From assembly GCA_964598765.1 (NCBI GenBank), contig CAZRCZ010000013.1:1-64000 (forward strand): a stretch of DNA of 64,000 nucleotides. The letters are read 5' to 3'. Origin of the DNA: CAZRCZ01 sp964598765 (lineage in GTDB: Bacteria > Sumerlaeota > Sumerlaeia > MVZB01 > JAJFLK01). Shown here in pieces: positions 34,045 to 43,387 of this stretch (the stretch's first letter is position 1; every line of letters begins with the position of its first letter). Under the pieces are notes generated by a model, which saw only the letters and a program-made list of their open reading frames with translations, was not told the origin of the DNA and searched no databases. The position numbers were made by a program, and so were the translations under genes.

Positions 34045-35841
34045 GTGAGTTCCACATCCGGCGAAGAAAATTTCGGCCAAGAATCCGCTCTTCCCCTCGA
34101 TCCATCGGTGGGCGAAATAGAAGAAGCAATGGAGGGGATCGAGTCCGAGGCGCATCAGGAAATGGACGCCCTCATGGACCAATACCTCGACAAGATGGCC
34201 GGCACGATGGCCGTCGGGGAATTGGTTCAGGTTCCGGTCATCGCAATTCGAGCGACCCACATTCTCGTGGACGTGGGGGAAAAAGCCGAAGGGGAAATTG
34301 ACATCCGCGAAGTGAGCGACCGCGCGGGAACGCTTTACATCAAGCTGGGCGACGTGATTCCGGCAGTGGTCAAGGGGAAGGACCCCGACAGCGGCAACTT
34401 GACGCTGTCGCACCGCGAGGCCCGAAGGCGCGTGGCCTTCCAAGTCATCGAAGCCTCCATGCGCGACAACACCCCGATACAAGCGCGGGTTTCCCGCGTG
34501 GTGAAAGGGGGCTTGATCGTGGACGTCGGCATCGCGGGGTTCATTCCGGCCTCGCAATTCGATCTGCGCCACGTCGAGAGTTTCGATCCGTGGCTGGGAC
34601 AAACGATCGAATGCGCGGTGCTGGAATTCATGCCCGAAAAACGCCGGGTCATTCTCTCCCGCCGAAAACTCCTGCAAGCCCTCGAAACGATTCAAAAGAC
34701 TGAAGCGATTCGGCAACTCGCCGTCGGACAGGTCATCGAGGGAACCGTCAAGAAATTAGTGGATTTCGGCGCGTTCGTGGATTTGGGCGGAACCGACGGC
34801 CTGATTCCCCGCACGGAAATTTCATGGCAACGCATGGTGCGCCCCGGGGATTATCTCAAGGTGGGCGAAAAGGTGACGGTCAAGGTGATCGCGCTCGACG
34901 CCGCCGCGGGCAAAGTCACTCTCTCCCGCCGCCAACTCGCCGCCGATCCTTGGACGCTGGCGAAGGAAAAATATCCCGTCGGTTCGGTGATCGAAGGGGA
35001 AGTCGTTTCGATCACGAATTACGGGGCCTTTGTCCGGATCGAGGAAGGGTTGGACGGCATGATCCACATCGGCGACATGGGTTGGGACAGCGGCGGCAAA
35101 CGCCCATCCGATTTCGTCGCCATGGGGCAACGGGTCAAAGCGGCGATTTTGAACGTGGACACGACGGAGCGGCGGATCGCGCTGGGCATGAAGCAATTGA
35201 CCGCCGATCCGCTGGCCGAATTCGCGCGTTCCCACCCTGCCGGCACGCGCCTCAAGGGCAAAGTGACGGGGCTGGCCAAATACGGCGCTTTCGTCGAGTT
35301 GGCTCCGGGAATCGAGGGTTTGGTTCACGTTTCGGATTTCAGTTGGGACCGCGCGGTCGCCAATCCCCGTGACTTGGTCAAAAAGGGGGACGAAATTGAA
35401 GTCCGGATCCTCAAGACCGATTTGGACCAGCGGAGGATTTCGCTCGGCGTAAAGCAACTGACCGAAAGTCCCTTTCAGCAATTCACAGCGAAGCATCGTC
35501 CCGGTAGCGCCGTGGAAGGAGAAATCGTCAGTGTCACCGACTACGGCGTGTTCCTGAAGCTAGCGGACAACGTGGAGGGATTCGTTCACGTTTCGCAGTT
35601 GGACACCAAACGGGTCGAAAACCCCGCCCAAATTTTCAAGGTTGGCGACAAGCTAAGCGCGGAAATCCTCAAAATGGACATGGGGAGCGGCAAGATCGGC
35701 CTCAGCCGGAGGCAACTGCTGAAGCGGGAGGAGAAAAATCTTCTCAAGGCTTACAAGGAAATGAAGAACGCCCCGGGCGGAACCAATCTGGGCGAATTGC
35801 TTTCGGAATTGTCGTTCGGAGAAGATTTGCCCAAAGAGTGA
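34045..35841 (+). CDS. rpsA: 30S ribosomal protein S1, six S1 domains
   Basis: mRNA-binding protein of the small ribosomal subunit. After an acidic N-terminal extension of about 50 residues there are six S1 RNA-binding folds, at roughly 55-125, 140-210, 228-300, 315-390, 402-475 and 490-560. Typical blocks are VIEGTVKKLVDFGAFVDLGG, VIEGEVVSITNYGAFVRIEE and LKGKVTGLAKYGAFVELAPG. At 598 residues the length equals that of classical Gram-negative S1. Start is GTG 34045 with agga nine bases upstream. A multi-domain S1 in this form indicates a Gram-negative type bacterium. Confidence 0.93.
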   Translation: MSSTSGEENFGQESALPLDPSVGEIEEAMEGIESEAHQEMDALMDQYLDKMAGTMAVGELVQVPVIAIRATHILVDVGEKAEGEIDIREVSDRAGTLYIKLGDVIPAVVKGKDPDSGNLTLSHREARRRVAFQVIEASMRDNTPIQARVSRVVKGGLIVDVGIAGFIPASQFDLRHVESFDPWLGQTIECAVLEFMPEKRRVILSRRKLLQALETIQKTEAIRQLAVGQVIEGTVKKLVDFGAFVDLGGTDGLIPRTEISWQRMVRPGDYLKVGEKVTVKVIALDAAAGKVTLSRRQLAADPWTLAKEKYPVGSVIEGEVVSITNYGAFVRIEEGLDGMIHIGDMGWDSGGKRPSDFVAMGQRVKAAILNVDTTERRIALGMKQLTADPLAEFARSHPAGTRLKGKVTGLAKYGAFVELAPGIEGLVHVSDFSWDRAVANPRDLVKKGDEIEVRILKTDLDQRRISLGVKQLTESPFQQFTAKHRPGSAVEGEIVSVTDYGVFLKLADNVEGFVHVSQLDTKRVENPAQIFKVGDKLSAEILKMDMGSGKIGLSRRQLLKREEKNLLKAYKEMKNAPGGTNLGELLSELSFGEDLPKE

Positions 35842-35896
35842 TGAACACGATTTCGATTTTGAAGAGCGGGACAATCTTCCTCCCCGCCATTCCCGC

Positions 35897-37180
35897 ATGA
35901 CCGATTCTCATTCCCGCCAATTGTTTAACCGCGCGAAAAAAGTCATTCCCGGCGCGGTTAATAGCCCCGTCCGCGCGTTCGGCGGCGTCGGTGGAACGCC
36001 GCGATTCATTCGCTCGGCCTCCAGTTCGATCCTCACCGACGCCGACGGCAACAAGCTGATTGATTACGTCGGCTCATGGGGGCCGATGATTTTGGGGCAC
36101 GCGGATCCCGCCGTCACCGAGGCGGTTGAGAAAGCGCTCGGACGCGGAACTTCCTACGGTTGTCCGACCGAACTCGAAATCGAAATGGCCGAATTGATTT
36201 GCTCGGCGATCAAGTCGGTCGAGATGGTCCGGATGGTCAACTCCGGGACCGAAGCCGCGATGTCGGTCTTGCGGCTGGCGCGCGGCGCGACGGGACGCGA
36301 CAAAATCGTCAAGATGATCGGCTGTTATCACGGTCACGTTGACAGTTTGCTCGTGCAAGCCGGGTCGGGCGTCGCCACGCTCAGTTTGCCGGACAGTCCG
36401 GGCGTGACGAAGGGTTGCGCGCGAGACACCTTGCTCGCGCCCTACAACGATCTTCCGGCGGTCGAAACGCTATTCGAAAATCATCCAAAACAAATCGCCG
36501 CCGTGATCTTGGAGCCGATCGCGGGCAACATGGGAATGGTCCCTCCCCGCGATGGGTATCTGAAAGGCTTGCGCAAATTGACGCGGAAGCACGGCGCGTT
36601 GCTTATTTTCGATGAAGTCATCACCGGATTTCGCGTCCATTTCGGCGGCGCGCAAACGCTCTACGGCGTCGAACCCGATCTATCGCTTTTCGGCAAAATC
36701 ATCGGCGGCGGATTTCCGGTCGGCGCGTATGGCGGTCGGCGCGACCTCATGAAACTCATCGCGCCGAGCGGTCCGATTTATCAGGCGGGAACGCTTTCCG
36801 GCAATCCGATCGCCATGACGGCGGGATTGGCGACGTTGCGCGTTTTGCGGGATGGAAAAATTTACGCCGAACTCGAGCGCAAGGGAGCCGCGCTCGCGCA
36901 AGGATTCAAACTGGCGGCGGCGACAGCGGCAATTCCGATTTGTCAAACGCGCGTCGGCTCGATGCTGGGACTTTTCTTTCAGAAAGGTCCGGTCGCCGAT
37001 TACGCCTCGGCCAAACGCTCGGACACTCAACGCTACGCCAAATTTTTTCACGCGATGTTGGACGAAGGAATTTATCTCGCCCCCTCGCAATTTGAAACGA
37101 CGTTCATCTCAACGGCGCACGGCGAGAAAGACATTGACCGGACGATCCTTAAGGCGAATCGGGCGATGAAGCGACTTTAA
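35897..37180 (+). CDS. hemL: Glutamate-1-semialdehyde 2,1-aminomutase
   Basis: PLP enzyme making 5-aminolevulinate in the C5 pathway to haem and corrinoids. The 427 residues show SRQLFNRAKKVIPGAVNSPVRAF at the start, MVNSGTEAAMSVLRLARGATGRDKI, GCYHGHVDSLLVQAGSG, LIFDEVITGFRVHFGGAQ, and the PLP-binding lysine in LFGKIIGGGFPVGAYGGR. All are diagnostic of HemL rather than other class III aminotransferases. Starts 55 bp after rpsA, possibly with its own promoter. Confidence 0.97.
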   Translation: MTDSHSRQLFNRAKKVIPGAVNSPVRAFGGVGGTPRFIRSASSSILTDADGNKLIDYVGSWGPMILGHADPAVTEAVEKALGRGTSYGCPTELEIEMAELICSAIKSVEMVRMVNSGTEAAMSVLRLARGATGRDKIVKMIGCYHGHVDSLLVQAGSGVATLSLPDSPGVTKGCARDTLLAPYNDLPAVETLFENHPKQIAAVILEPIAGNMGMVPPRDGYLKGLRKLTRKHGALLIFDEVITGFRVHFGGAQTLYGVEPDLSLFGKIIGGGFPVGAYGGRRDLMKLIAPSGPIYQAGTLSGNPIAMTAGLATLRVLRDGKIYAELERKGAALAQGFKLAAATAAIPICQTRVGSMLGLFFQKGPVADYASAKRSDTQRYAKFFHAMLDEGIYLAPSQFETTFISTAHGEKDIDRTILKANRAMKRL

Positions 37181-37401
37181 ATTCGTGAATTCTCCATGAT
37201 TCGCGTGTTTGTCGTCGCCTAGGGGATCAGGAACCCAAAAAAAATTTCGCTCCGGCATTTTTGTTGGAAGCCCAAACGTCCGATAAGATACGCGGGGCAG
37301 GGATAGACCCTGCAGGGGGCGGCTGACGGGCTTGAAGGGTCGAAGAAATTTGGCCCCGCGTCTTCCGCCCGTTCCTTCCCATCGGACGGATCGCAAGATC
37401 A

Positions 37402-38439
37402 ATGAGATCAGGTTTTCATGGCAAACTTCCCTTTTGGCTTGCGTGGTTTTTTCCGGCGTTGAATGGGCTTGAGGAAAATCCACTTTATCTTCGGCTCGCC
37501 GCCGGAGGACTGAGGCGCAAATGGACCAAATGGGGATGGTCTTGGCCGTTGCCGCCGGAAGTCACGCGGACCAAAGGTCGGATGGTTAATCAACTTGGCC
37601 TGTTGCCCATCGCGCTGATCTTTAGCCCTTACCTTTATTCTCCGCGATTGTCGTTTCACGCATTTCCCTTCCTGCGCGATTTTGTCACGACGGGGCGCGG
37701 ATTGACCGACGTGGCCTACGTCTTGGGGGTTCTGCTCCTCTATGCGCGGACGGTGGAAATGGAGGGAAGCTCGCTCATGCGCAATTTTCTGCGCAACGGC
37801 GCGACCGAGCCTTGGGGATGCCATCTCTACCTGAGCGGACTCAAACCCGTCGAATGCGACCGCGCGCTTTTTGCGGGATTGTGGCAACGCGAAGTCCGCT
37901 CGCTCGGTGTCCGGTTCGCGTTTCTACTCCTGATCATCGGGCCGATTGCCTACTCTTGGGCCGTGGGGATTTCTTCCCTTGGATCGTTTGCTCCCTTTCC
38001 ATGCGCGCCCCCGACGCTACATACGACCCTTGGTGTTTTTCGGTTCGGAGTCGTCGTTTGCGGCGCGGCGTGGATCGAGTTGGCGATGATCTCGGCCTTG
38101 AATCTCGCGCTGGAATTGCGCGAGGCGGCCCGCGTGATGGCTCCCCGAAAACTCGGCATTCCCCTCGGCGTCCCTAATTTTCTTGTTCGCCCCGCCGTGT
38201 TGATTGTCGCGCATCTTCCGGGCCTGTTCGTCTATCATCTTAGGACCCTGTATCTGATTCATGCGGGATATCCGACCGAGGCTTTCAGCTTCGGCCTGTC
38301 TGACATGGTCGGCATGTATCTCTTCATTCTTGCCAATGTTCCGCTCGTGTTTTATTTGGCGCGGCGGCTTCTGGAGCGTTACGAGGGAAACGTCGGAACG
38401 GCGATGGGAAGGCTGATTCAAGAACAAGCTTCGGCTTGA
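37402..38439 (+). CDS. Unknown integral membrane protein
   Basis: A 345-residue protein with about six membrane segments (e.g. LGLLPIALIFSPYLYS, DVAYVLGVLLLYARTVE, FAFLLLIIGPIAYSWAVGI, FGVVVCGAAWIELAMISAL, VGMYLFILANVPLVFYLA). Between helices two and three lies NGATEPWGCHLYLSGLKPVECDRALFAGLWQREV, which resembles the coupling loop of ABC-2 permeases (pattern: lysis-loop LLLSGLxxxEI); I regard this as a hint only. No ATPase gene adjoins it. The 220 bp upstream hold a small hairpin GCAGGG/CCCTGC near 37302 and nothing else I recognise. Function unknown. Confidence 0.6.
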   Translation: MRSGFHGKLPFWLAWFFPALNGLEENPLYLRLAAGGLRRKWTKWGWSWPLPPEVTRTKGRMVNQLGLLPIALIFSPYLYSPRLSFHAFPFLRDFVTTGRGLTDVAYVLGVLLLYARTVEMEGSSLMRNFLRNGATEPWGCHLYLSGLKPVECDRALFAGLWQREVRSLGVRFAFLLLIIGPIAYSWAVGISSLGSFAPFPCAPPTLHTTLGVFRFGVVVCGAAWIELAMISALNLALELREAARVMAPRKLGIPLGVPNFLVRPAVLIVAHLPGLFVYHLRTLYLIHAGYPTEAFSFGLSDMVGMYLFILANVPLVFYLARRLLERYEGNVGTAMGRLIQEQASA

Positions 38440-38541
38440 TTTCCTTTGCGCCCTTTGCGTTTTTTTACGCCTGAACTTGCTAAATTCGGAATTCGTGGAA
38501 ATGGGTAGGATACCATGCCGCGTTGGCGGCGAGGACCGGCA

Positions 38542-39360
38542 TCAAGCATGATAAATTGAGAGAATCGGAACGCCGGTTTCGCGCCGCAAGAGGTCTTCAA
38601 TTCGATTCGCTTCCTCAACGGAGATGGTCGTCAACCTGCGCGTCGGCCAGTCGAAGCTCGTCTTTTCGTGTTCGCCGCGGGTCTCGACGTGCCATTCCAG
38701 CGGATAGGGACGCTTGGGGGTGTTGAGCTGGACCTGAGCCGGGCCGATTTGCCGGATCAATTTCGCCAACGCCTCCGCCTCGTCCACATTGAGCGGCATG
38801 AACATGATTTGCAGTTCAAGCAATCCTTTATATTCGCTCTTCAACTTGAGAATGCCCTCGACAATCGAGCCGACGGTGATTCCCTCGGCGGGACGATTGA
38901 TCTTGCGCAGACCGGCGTCGGTCGGCGCGTCGAGTTTGCACGCGACGACGTCGGCCTTCAGTACCGACTCACGGACTTCAGGCAGATTAAAAAGCGTGGC
39001 ATTGGTGAGAATGTGAACGGGCGGCTTGTAGCGTCGCTTGATTTCATGGATCATTTCGGCCAAGTTCGTCGCCAACGTCGGCTCGCCGCTACCGGAAAAG
39101 GTGATGACGTCCACGCCGCCCCAATCCACCCGCTCCAAATCTTCAGCCAAGCGCGCCGTCGGAATAAACTCGCGCCGCCCGGCGGTGACGACCTGAATGT
39201 CCCCCAACTGGCAATAAACGCAATTGAAGGAACAAGTGGAGACCGCGCCGATGGGATCAATCCCCAGCGACCGACCGAACCGCCAAGAGCGGACCGGACC
39301 GTAAACCGGCGATACGACCGGCGAAATCAACGGATGAACTTGAGTTTGCTGAGCGGCCAA
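38542..39360 (-). CDS. Radical SAM protein
   Basis: A 272-residue radical SAM enzyme. The iron-sulfur cluster motif is C-x3-C-x2-C in STCSFNCVYCQLGD (about 42-55). SAM-binding features include TFSGSGEPTLATNL (GGE-like motif) and VHILTNATLF. The family resembles COG0731-type proteins (wyosine-like radical SAM), commonly annotated simply as radical SAM protein in bacteria; the reaction is unknown. Its start overlaps the 3' end of lepB by 34 bp, giving a minus-strand unit lipoprotein-lepB-radical SAM. A Memo-family gene lies 2 kb away on the other strand, but this enzyme does not look like the radical SAM partner of that family. Confidence 0.85.
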   Translation of the reverse strand: MAAQQTQVHPLISPVVSPVYGPVRSWRFGRSLGIDPIGAVSTCSFNCVYCQLGDIQVVTAGRREFIPTARLAEDLERVDWGGVDVITFSGSGEPTLATNLAEMIHEIKRRYKPPVHILTNATLFNLPEVRESVLKADVVACKLDAPTDAGLRKINRPAEGITVGSIVEGILKLKSEYKGLLELQIMFMPLNVDEAEALAKLIRQIGPAQVQLNTPKRPYPLEWHVETRGEHEKTSFDWPTRRLTTISVEEANRIEDLLRRETGVPILSIYHA

Positions 39361-40217
39361 TATCGTAGAAACGCCTTCCCTCTCAAATTTTGCAGGGGGA
39401 CCGCGCCCCAGAAGCGGCTGTCGAGGCTACTGCGCGTGTTGTCCCCCATGGCGTAAACGCCCCAATCGGGGACGTTCACCTCCATCAGGTGATCTCCATT
39501 ATAGCGCACATAGTCCTGATGAACCCAGCCCGCATACGACGAATTGGCTTCGTTTTTGTATTCCTGATAGCGAAAAAAGGGAGGGTCCTCGACGACCTTG
39601 CCGTTGGCGCTCAGACGGCCGTTGAAGTTGATCCGGTCGCCGGGCAGGCCGACCGCGCGCTTGATGTAAATCGGCTTGGCCGGATTCCAAATCGCGTCGG
39701 GAACCTTGAAAACAATCACGTCCCCCCGCTTCGGATTCCCAAACCAATAGGCGAATTTGTTGACGAGAATGCGGTCGTATTCGGGTTTGAGTTTCCCTTC
39801 CCGGCTCCATTGCTCGAAATCCACCTCGCGGGATATTTTGGCCGACGCCGCCTCGTCCACGACGTAATGATCGCCGCGATCAAGGAAGAGAAGCGTTCGA
39901 TTGCCGCCGCGCACAATCAAGTCCTTGCGTCCGTCGCCGTCCCAATCGGTTTCGGCGACGTAATCTCCCAAGAGGGTCGGAGTCATGGAGCCGGTTGGGA
40001 TCTTGAAAAGCTCCACGACGAAGACGCGGATGAACATGGCGAGCACAAAGGCGACGACGAGCGCGTCGGCCCACTCACGCAGGACGGTCATCGCCCCCAT
40101 GCCCTCCATCTCGGAGGTCGCCTCGGAGGGTTTCGCCGGCGCGGAGGCGCGGGATCCGCTCTGCTGAAGCCTTCGTTCCCCTCTTGGCCGGGAGATGGTT
40201 TGTCCGCTACTTGACAT
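39327..40217 (-). CDS. lepB: Signal peptidase I with a DxDxDG-containing insert
   Basis: Membrane protease that removes signal peptides. After a 40-residue cytoplasmic tail and one helix (ADALVVAFVLAMFIRVFVVE) come the catalytic serine in FKIPTGSMTPTL (Ser77) and catalytic lysine in YIKRAVGLPGDRI (about Lys186), then the C-terminal box YAMGDNTRSSLDSRFWGAV. Between GDY and ILVNKFAY, where these are normally adjacent, about 62 residues are inserted (about 87-148). The insert includes TDWDGDGRKDLIVRGGN, which looks like a calcium-binding FG-GAP/VCBS loop. Its start overlaps the lipoprotein gene by 11 bp. Confidence 0.93.
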   Translation of the reverse strand: MSSSGQTISRPRGERRLQQSGSRASAPAKPSEATSEMEGMGAMTVLREWADALVVAFVLAMFIRVFVVELFKIPTGSMTPTLLGDYVAETDWDGDGRKDLIVRGGNRTLLFLDRGDHYVVDEAASAKISREVDFEQWSREGKLKPEYDRILVNKFAYWFGNPKRGDVIVFKVPDAIWNPAKPIYIKRAVGLPGDRINFNGRLSANGKVVEDPPFFRYQEYKNEANSSYAGWVHQDYVRYNGDHLMEVNVPDWGVYAMGDNTRSSLDSRFWGAVPLQNLRGKAFLRYWPLSKLKFIR

Positions 40218-40836
40218 AATTCTGCTGATAATAACTATGCGCCATCCGGACCACGTCCATGATGTCCTTGTCCTTGCTGGTGGCGTAGTTTTCGGTGATT
40301 TCCTTGAAGAGTTTTTGGGCGGACTCGAATTCCTTCATTTCCTTCAGGCAAAACGCCTCGCCGAACCGCGACCACGCCTGAATGAATTCGTTTTCCTTGT
40401 AGTCCTCCCTGAGTCGCTGGAAATCCTTGACGGCGGCGCGATATTCGGCGTGAGAGGTGGAAAGCCGTGAGCGGTCCAAGCCCGCCTGCATCCGGGCCAT
40501 CTCAAGCTTGGCCAGCGGGGTCACTTCTCGATCCTCGGGAAAATTTTCCACGACCGCGGAGAAAGTTTTCCAGACTTCGTCTCGGACCTGAAGGAGCCGT
40601 CCCATCTTCTCCTTGTTGTGCAGAACCAAATTGTTCTTATCCCGAAAATTCAGGGCATAGGCGTATTGCTCGCGGGCCGTCTTCTGAACAGGGACGTAAA
40701 TTTTGGGCTGGGAGGCAAAGGGCCAGTTGCAGGAAGCGAGCGCAAGAACCGGCCCAACCGCAAAAAAAAGGAGATCGATGATCCGGCGAAACTTCGCCGG
40801 ATTCGGAACGGACTGCGTCGGTCGGTGACGGTTCAT
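40207..40836 (-). CDS. Lipoprotein with TPR-like helices
   Basis: About 209 residues. A lipobox-like VLALASC ends an N-terminal hydrophobic segment (IIDLLFFAVGPVLALASC, about 19-36), so the protein should be lipidated. The rest is helical, with TPR-like pairs (PLAKLEMARMQAGLDRSRLS, IQAWSRFGEAFCLKEMKEFESAQKLFKEI). The general layout is that of BamD/YfiO-type outer-membrane lipoproteins but similarity is only in style. Overlaps lepB by 11 bp and is likely the first gene of the lepB unit. ATG 40836 preferred to an upstream TTG. Confidence 0.6.
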   Translation of the reverse strand: MNRHRPTQSVPNPAKFRRIIDLLFFAVGPVLALASCNWPFASQPKIYVPVQKTAREQYAYALNFRDKNNLVLHNKEKMGRLLQVRDEVWKTFSAVVENFPEDREVTPLAKLEMARMQAGLDRSRLSTSHAEYRAAVKDFQRLREDYKENEFIQAWSRFGEAFCLKEMKEFESAQKLFKEITENYATSKDKDIMDVVRMAHSYYQQNYVK

Positions 40837-40944
40837 CTCCAAGGATTCCTCTCGGGTCTTCCAGCTTACCGGGAGAAACCCTTCGCGTCGAGGATAATGA
40901 TTCTAAATTGTCCGAAGGTGATTTACAATGAAACGCGCTTCCAT

Positions 40945-41119
40945 GGGGTGCATTTCACTTTTCCGATGGGAAGCGAGCGCAAAGGGTATGAGGACGCCAA
41001 TGGCGTCCCGCAACACAGCCCAAGGTTGCGGAGCGGAGCGAGGCTACCTTGGGACCCCGCCCATACCCTCGCAACCCCGGCGGGGTTGCGCAATTTCTCG
41101 GAAAAATGAATTGCACCCC
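40945..41119. repeat. Structured dispersed element, copy 2, with terminal inverted repeats
   Basis: 175 bp. Ends form a 22-nt inverted repeat: left GGGGTGCATTTCACTTTTCC (40945 onwards), right 41098-41119 (TCGGAAAAATGAATTGCACC...), two mismatches. Inside are GACGCC/GGCGTC, CCCAAGGTTGC/GCTACCTTGGG, GGGTATG/CATACCC and GCAACCCC/GGGGTTGC stems. The other copy is at 28002-28173. It occupies the region upstream of the Memo gene. Confidence 0.85.
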
Positions 41120-41173
41120 TTCCACGCCGCGAATGACATTTTCCGCGAATTCCGGAGAGAACGCGAACTCCTC

Positions 41174-42403
41174 ATGAACGACAAACCCCGTCTTCGCTAT
41201 TGCGACGCCATTCCGATCAAACAGGGGGAGGACGTGTTTGTCATTCTCCGCGATCCGGAAGAGCTCTTCGGCCAGCCGATGGCCGTCCCCCTGCCGATGT
41301 TTTTCATCATGACTCTCTTCGATGGATTGCACGACTTGCGCGAGGTTCAGGTCGAGATCAACCGGCAGTTTCAGCAACTTCTCCCCATGGAGCAGTTGGA
41401 GGGATTGGTCCGGGAACTGGACGAATTTTATCTGCTCGACAACGAGCGCTCGATGATTCGGCGCGAGGATTTGGAGCGGGAATTTCTGCGCCAGCCGGTC
41501 CGGGCCGCCGCTCATGCGGGAATGGCTTATCCCGACAATCCCGAGGAATTGATCGCCGTGTTCGACGCCTATTTCTCGGCTCCCGAAGGTCCGCCGAAGG
41601 ATCGTCCCGCTCCGGCGCGCGCCCCGCGCGGATTGGTCACGCCGCACATTGACCTGCGGCAAGGGGGGCCGTGCATGGCTTGGGGCTTCAACGAGTTGAA
41701 GGTCCCCGAGCCGCCGGAGCTTTACATCATTCTGGGAGTCGCCCATCAGCCGACGGAAAATCTCTACACGCTGACGGAAAAAGATTTTGAAACGCCGCTC
41801 GGTCCGGCGCGAACGAACAAGCAGGCCGCTTTGCGATTGAAGGAGCTTTACGGCGCGGAACGATTATCGGGCGAATACGCCCACAAGCACGAGCACAGCA
41901 TCGAATTTCAGACTGTTTTTCTGAAATATCTTCATCGCAACGGTCCCGATTTCACGATCCTGCCGATCCTTTGCGGTTCGTTGCATGAGGAATTGGAAAA
42001 CGGCGGCGGTCCGCCGCGCAACCGGCCGGAGGTCGGCGAATTTTGCGACGCGCTGAAAAAATTGACCGAGGAATTCGGTCCGCGAGTTTGCCTCATCGCC
42101 GGAGTGGACTTGAGCCACGTCGGAAAAAAATTCGGCGATCCGCAAGGGGTGGACGATTTCAGAGCCGGGCTGATTCGCGCCGCCGACATGCGGATGCTGG
42201 AACAAGTCAAGGCGCGCGATCCGGAGGCGTTCTTCGATCATTTCCGCCCCGATCGCAACGCCCGCAACGTGGACGCGGTCTCGGCGGTCTATGCGCTTCT
42301 CCACGCCATCGGACCCGGCGAGGGGGAATTGCTGAGCTACAGTCAGTACCGCGAACACGAAACCGAATCGCTGGTTTCCTTCGCTTCGATGGCGCTGTAT
42401 TGA
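41174..42403 (+). CDS. Memo-family protein (AmmeMemoRadiSam system protein B)
   Basis: A 409-residue protein. The C-terminal two thirds (about 155-409) are the Memo fold: RGLVTPHIDLRQGG, YIILGVAHQP, HEHSIEFQTVFLKYLH, LIAGVDLSHVGKKFG and DAVSAVYALLHAIG, with the conserved His/Asp/Cys-region ligands of this dioxygenase-like family. The N-terminal 130 residues are helical and look like an accessory module (PLPMFFIMTLFDGLHDLREVQVEINRQFQ) seen in bacterial members. The reaction is unknown; the family often co-occurs with an AMMECR1 protein and a radical SAM enzyme, not found here. ATG 41174 is used because the region upstream is a dispersed repeat. Confidence 0.85.
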   Translation: MNDKPRLRYCDAIPIKQGEDVFVILRDPEELFGQPMAVPLPMFFIMTLFDGLHDLREVQVEINRQFQQLLPMEQLEGLVRELDEFYLLDNERSMIRREDLEREFLRQPVRAAAHAGMAYPDNPEELIAVFDAYFSAPEGPPKDRPAPARAPRGLVTPHIDLRQGGPCMAWGFNELKVPEPPELYIILGVAHQPTENLYTLTEKDFETPLGPARTNKQAALRLKELYGAERLSGEYAHKHEHSIEFQTVFLKYLHRNGPDFTILPILCGSLHEELENGGGPPRNRPEVGEFCDALKKLTEEFGPRVCLIAGVDLSHVGKKFGDPQGVDDFRAGLIRAADMRMLEQVKARDPEAFFDHFRPDRNARNVDAVSAVYALLHAIGPGEGELLSYSQYREHETESLVSFASMALY

Positions 42404-42467
42404 GGCGAAGCATTCGGAGCGGAATGGACCGATAACATTTTCTTCGGCTGACGCCAGCTTCTGTTCC

Positions 42468-43373
42468 GTGAAAAAAACAAATACCGCCTCTATCTCTCCG
42501 ACTCGAATCCGTCTGCGCGCTCCCGCCAAAATCAACTGGTCGCTCGAAGTTCTCGGAAGCCGACCGGACGGCTTCCACGAGATTGACACGGTTCTCCGAA
42601 CCATCTCGCTCGCCGATGAATTGACCTTCACCCCTAGATCAACGCCTCTATGCAGAATTTCTTGCTCCAATCCGGCGGTTCCGAAGGATGAATCCAATTT
42701 GATTCATCGCGCGTGGCGTCTCATGCGAGAAGAATTTCCGGATCGCGTCGGCGGAATTTCGGTTCGATTGAAGAAACACATACCCATCGGAGCAGGCTTG
42801 GGAGGGGGAAGTTCGGACGCGGCGGCGACGTTGATTGCCCTCAACAAACTATTTCGGCTCCGATTATCCCGCGAGAAACTGGCGCGGTTCGCCTCCATGC
42901 TGGGAAGCGACGTTCCATTTTTCATTTATGGCGGCTCCGCTCGCGCCTGTGGTCGAGGTGAAATCATCGCTCCGATTCGATCCCGACTCCGACCAATGAT
43001 TCTGGTTGTGGTCTATCCCGGCTGGCCCAGCCCAACCCGATTGGCCTATCAAAAACTGAACGCGCCTCCGTTCAAAGCGAAAACGCGGCGGAAAATGTCA
43101 TCGGCGGATCAGGTTGTCCGCGCGGTCCAATCCGGCGACGCAACACATCTTTTCCAATCCCTGCGCAACGACTTCGACGAAGTTCTTTCCCGAAGGGATT
43201 CTCGCTACCGAAGAATTAAAAAGGCCATGATCGAAGCGGGACTGGAACGACCGATGCTTTCGGGGAGCGGGTCGGCGTGCTTCGCGCGGGCCGAGACCAC
43301 GAAAGAGGCGGTCCTCGCGCGCCAACGCCTGCTTTCGCGCTATCCGCGAACGTTCATTGTTTGCCCTGCCTGA
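42468..43373 (+). CDS. ispE: 4-diphosphocytidyl-2-C-methyl-D-erythritol kinase
   Basis: GHMP kinase of the MEP isoprenoid pathway. RLRAPAKINWSLEVLGSRPDGFHEIDTVLRTISLAD at the N-terminus and the ATP-binding loop KHIPIGAGLGGGSSDAAATL (about 105) are diagnostic; the final motif LSGSGSACFAR is present. Length 301 residues, usual. Start is GTG 42468. Follows the Memo gene by 64 bp on the same strand. Confidence 0.95.
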   Translation: MKKTNTASISPTRIRLRAPAKINWSLEVLGSRPDGFHEIDTVLRTISLADELTFTPRSTPLCRISCSNPAVPKDESNLIHRAWRLMREEFPDRVGGISVRLKKHIPIGAGLGGGSSDAAATLIALNKLFRLRLSREKLARFASMLGSDVPFFIYGGSARACGRGEIIAPIRSRLRPMILVVVYPGWPSPTRLAYQKLNAPPFKAKTRRKMSSADQVVRAVQSGDATHLFQSLRNDFDEVLSRRDSRYRRIKKAMIEAGLERPMLSGSGSACFARAETTKEAVLARQRLLSRYPRTFIVCPA

Positions 43374-43387
43374 AATTGAATCTCATT

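Noticed and set aside
38542..39360. Radical SAM partner of the AmmeMemoRadiSam system
   Set aside because: Sequence looks like the wyosine-type/COG0731 group; the gene is on the opposite strand and 2 kb away from the Memo gene.
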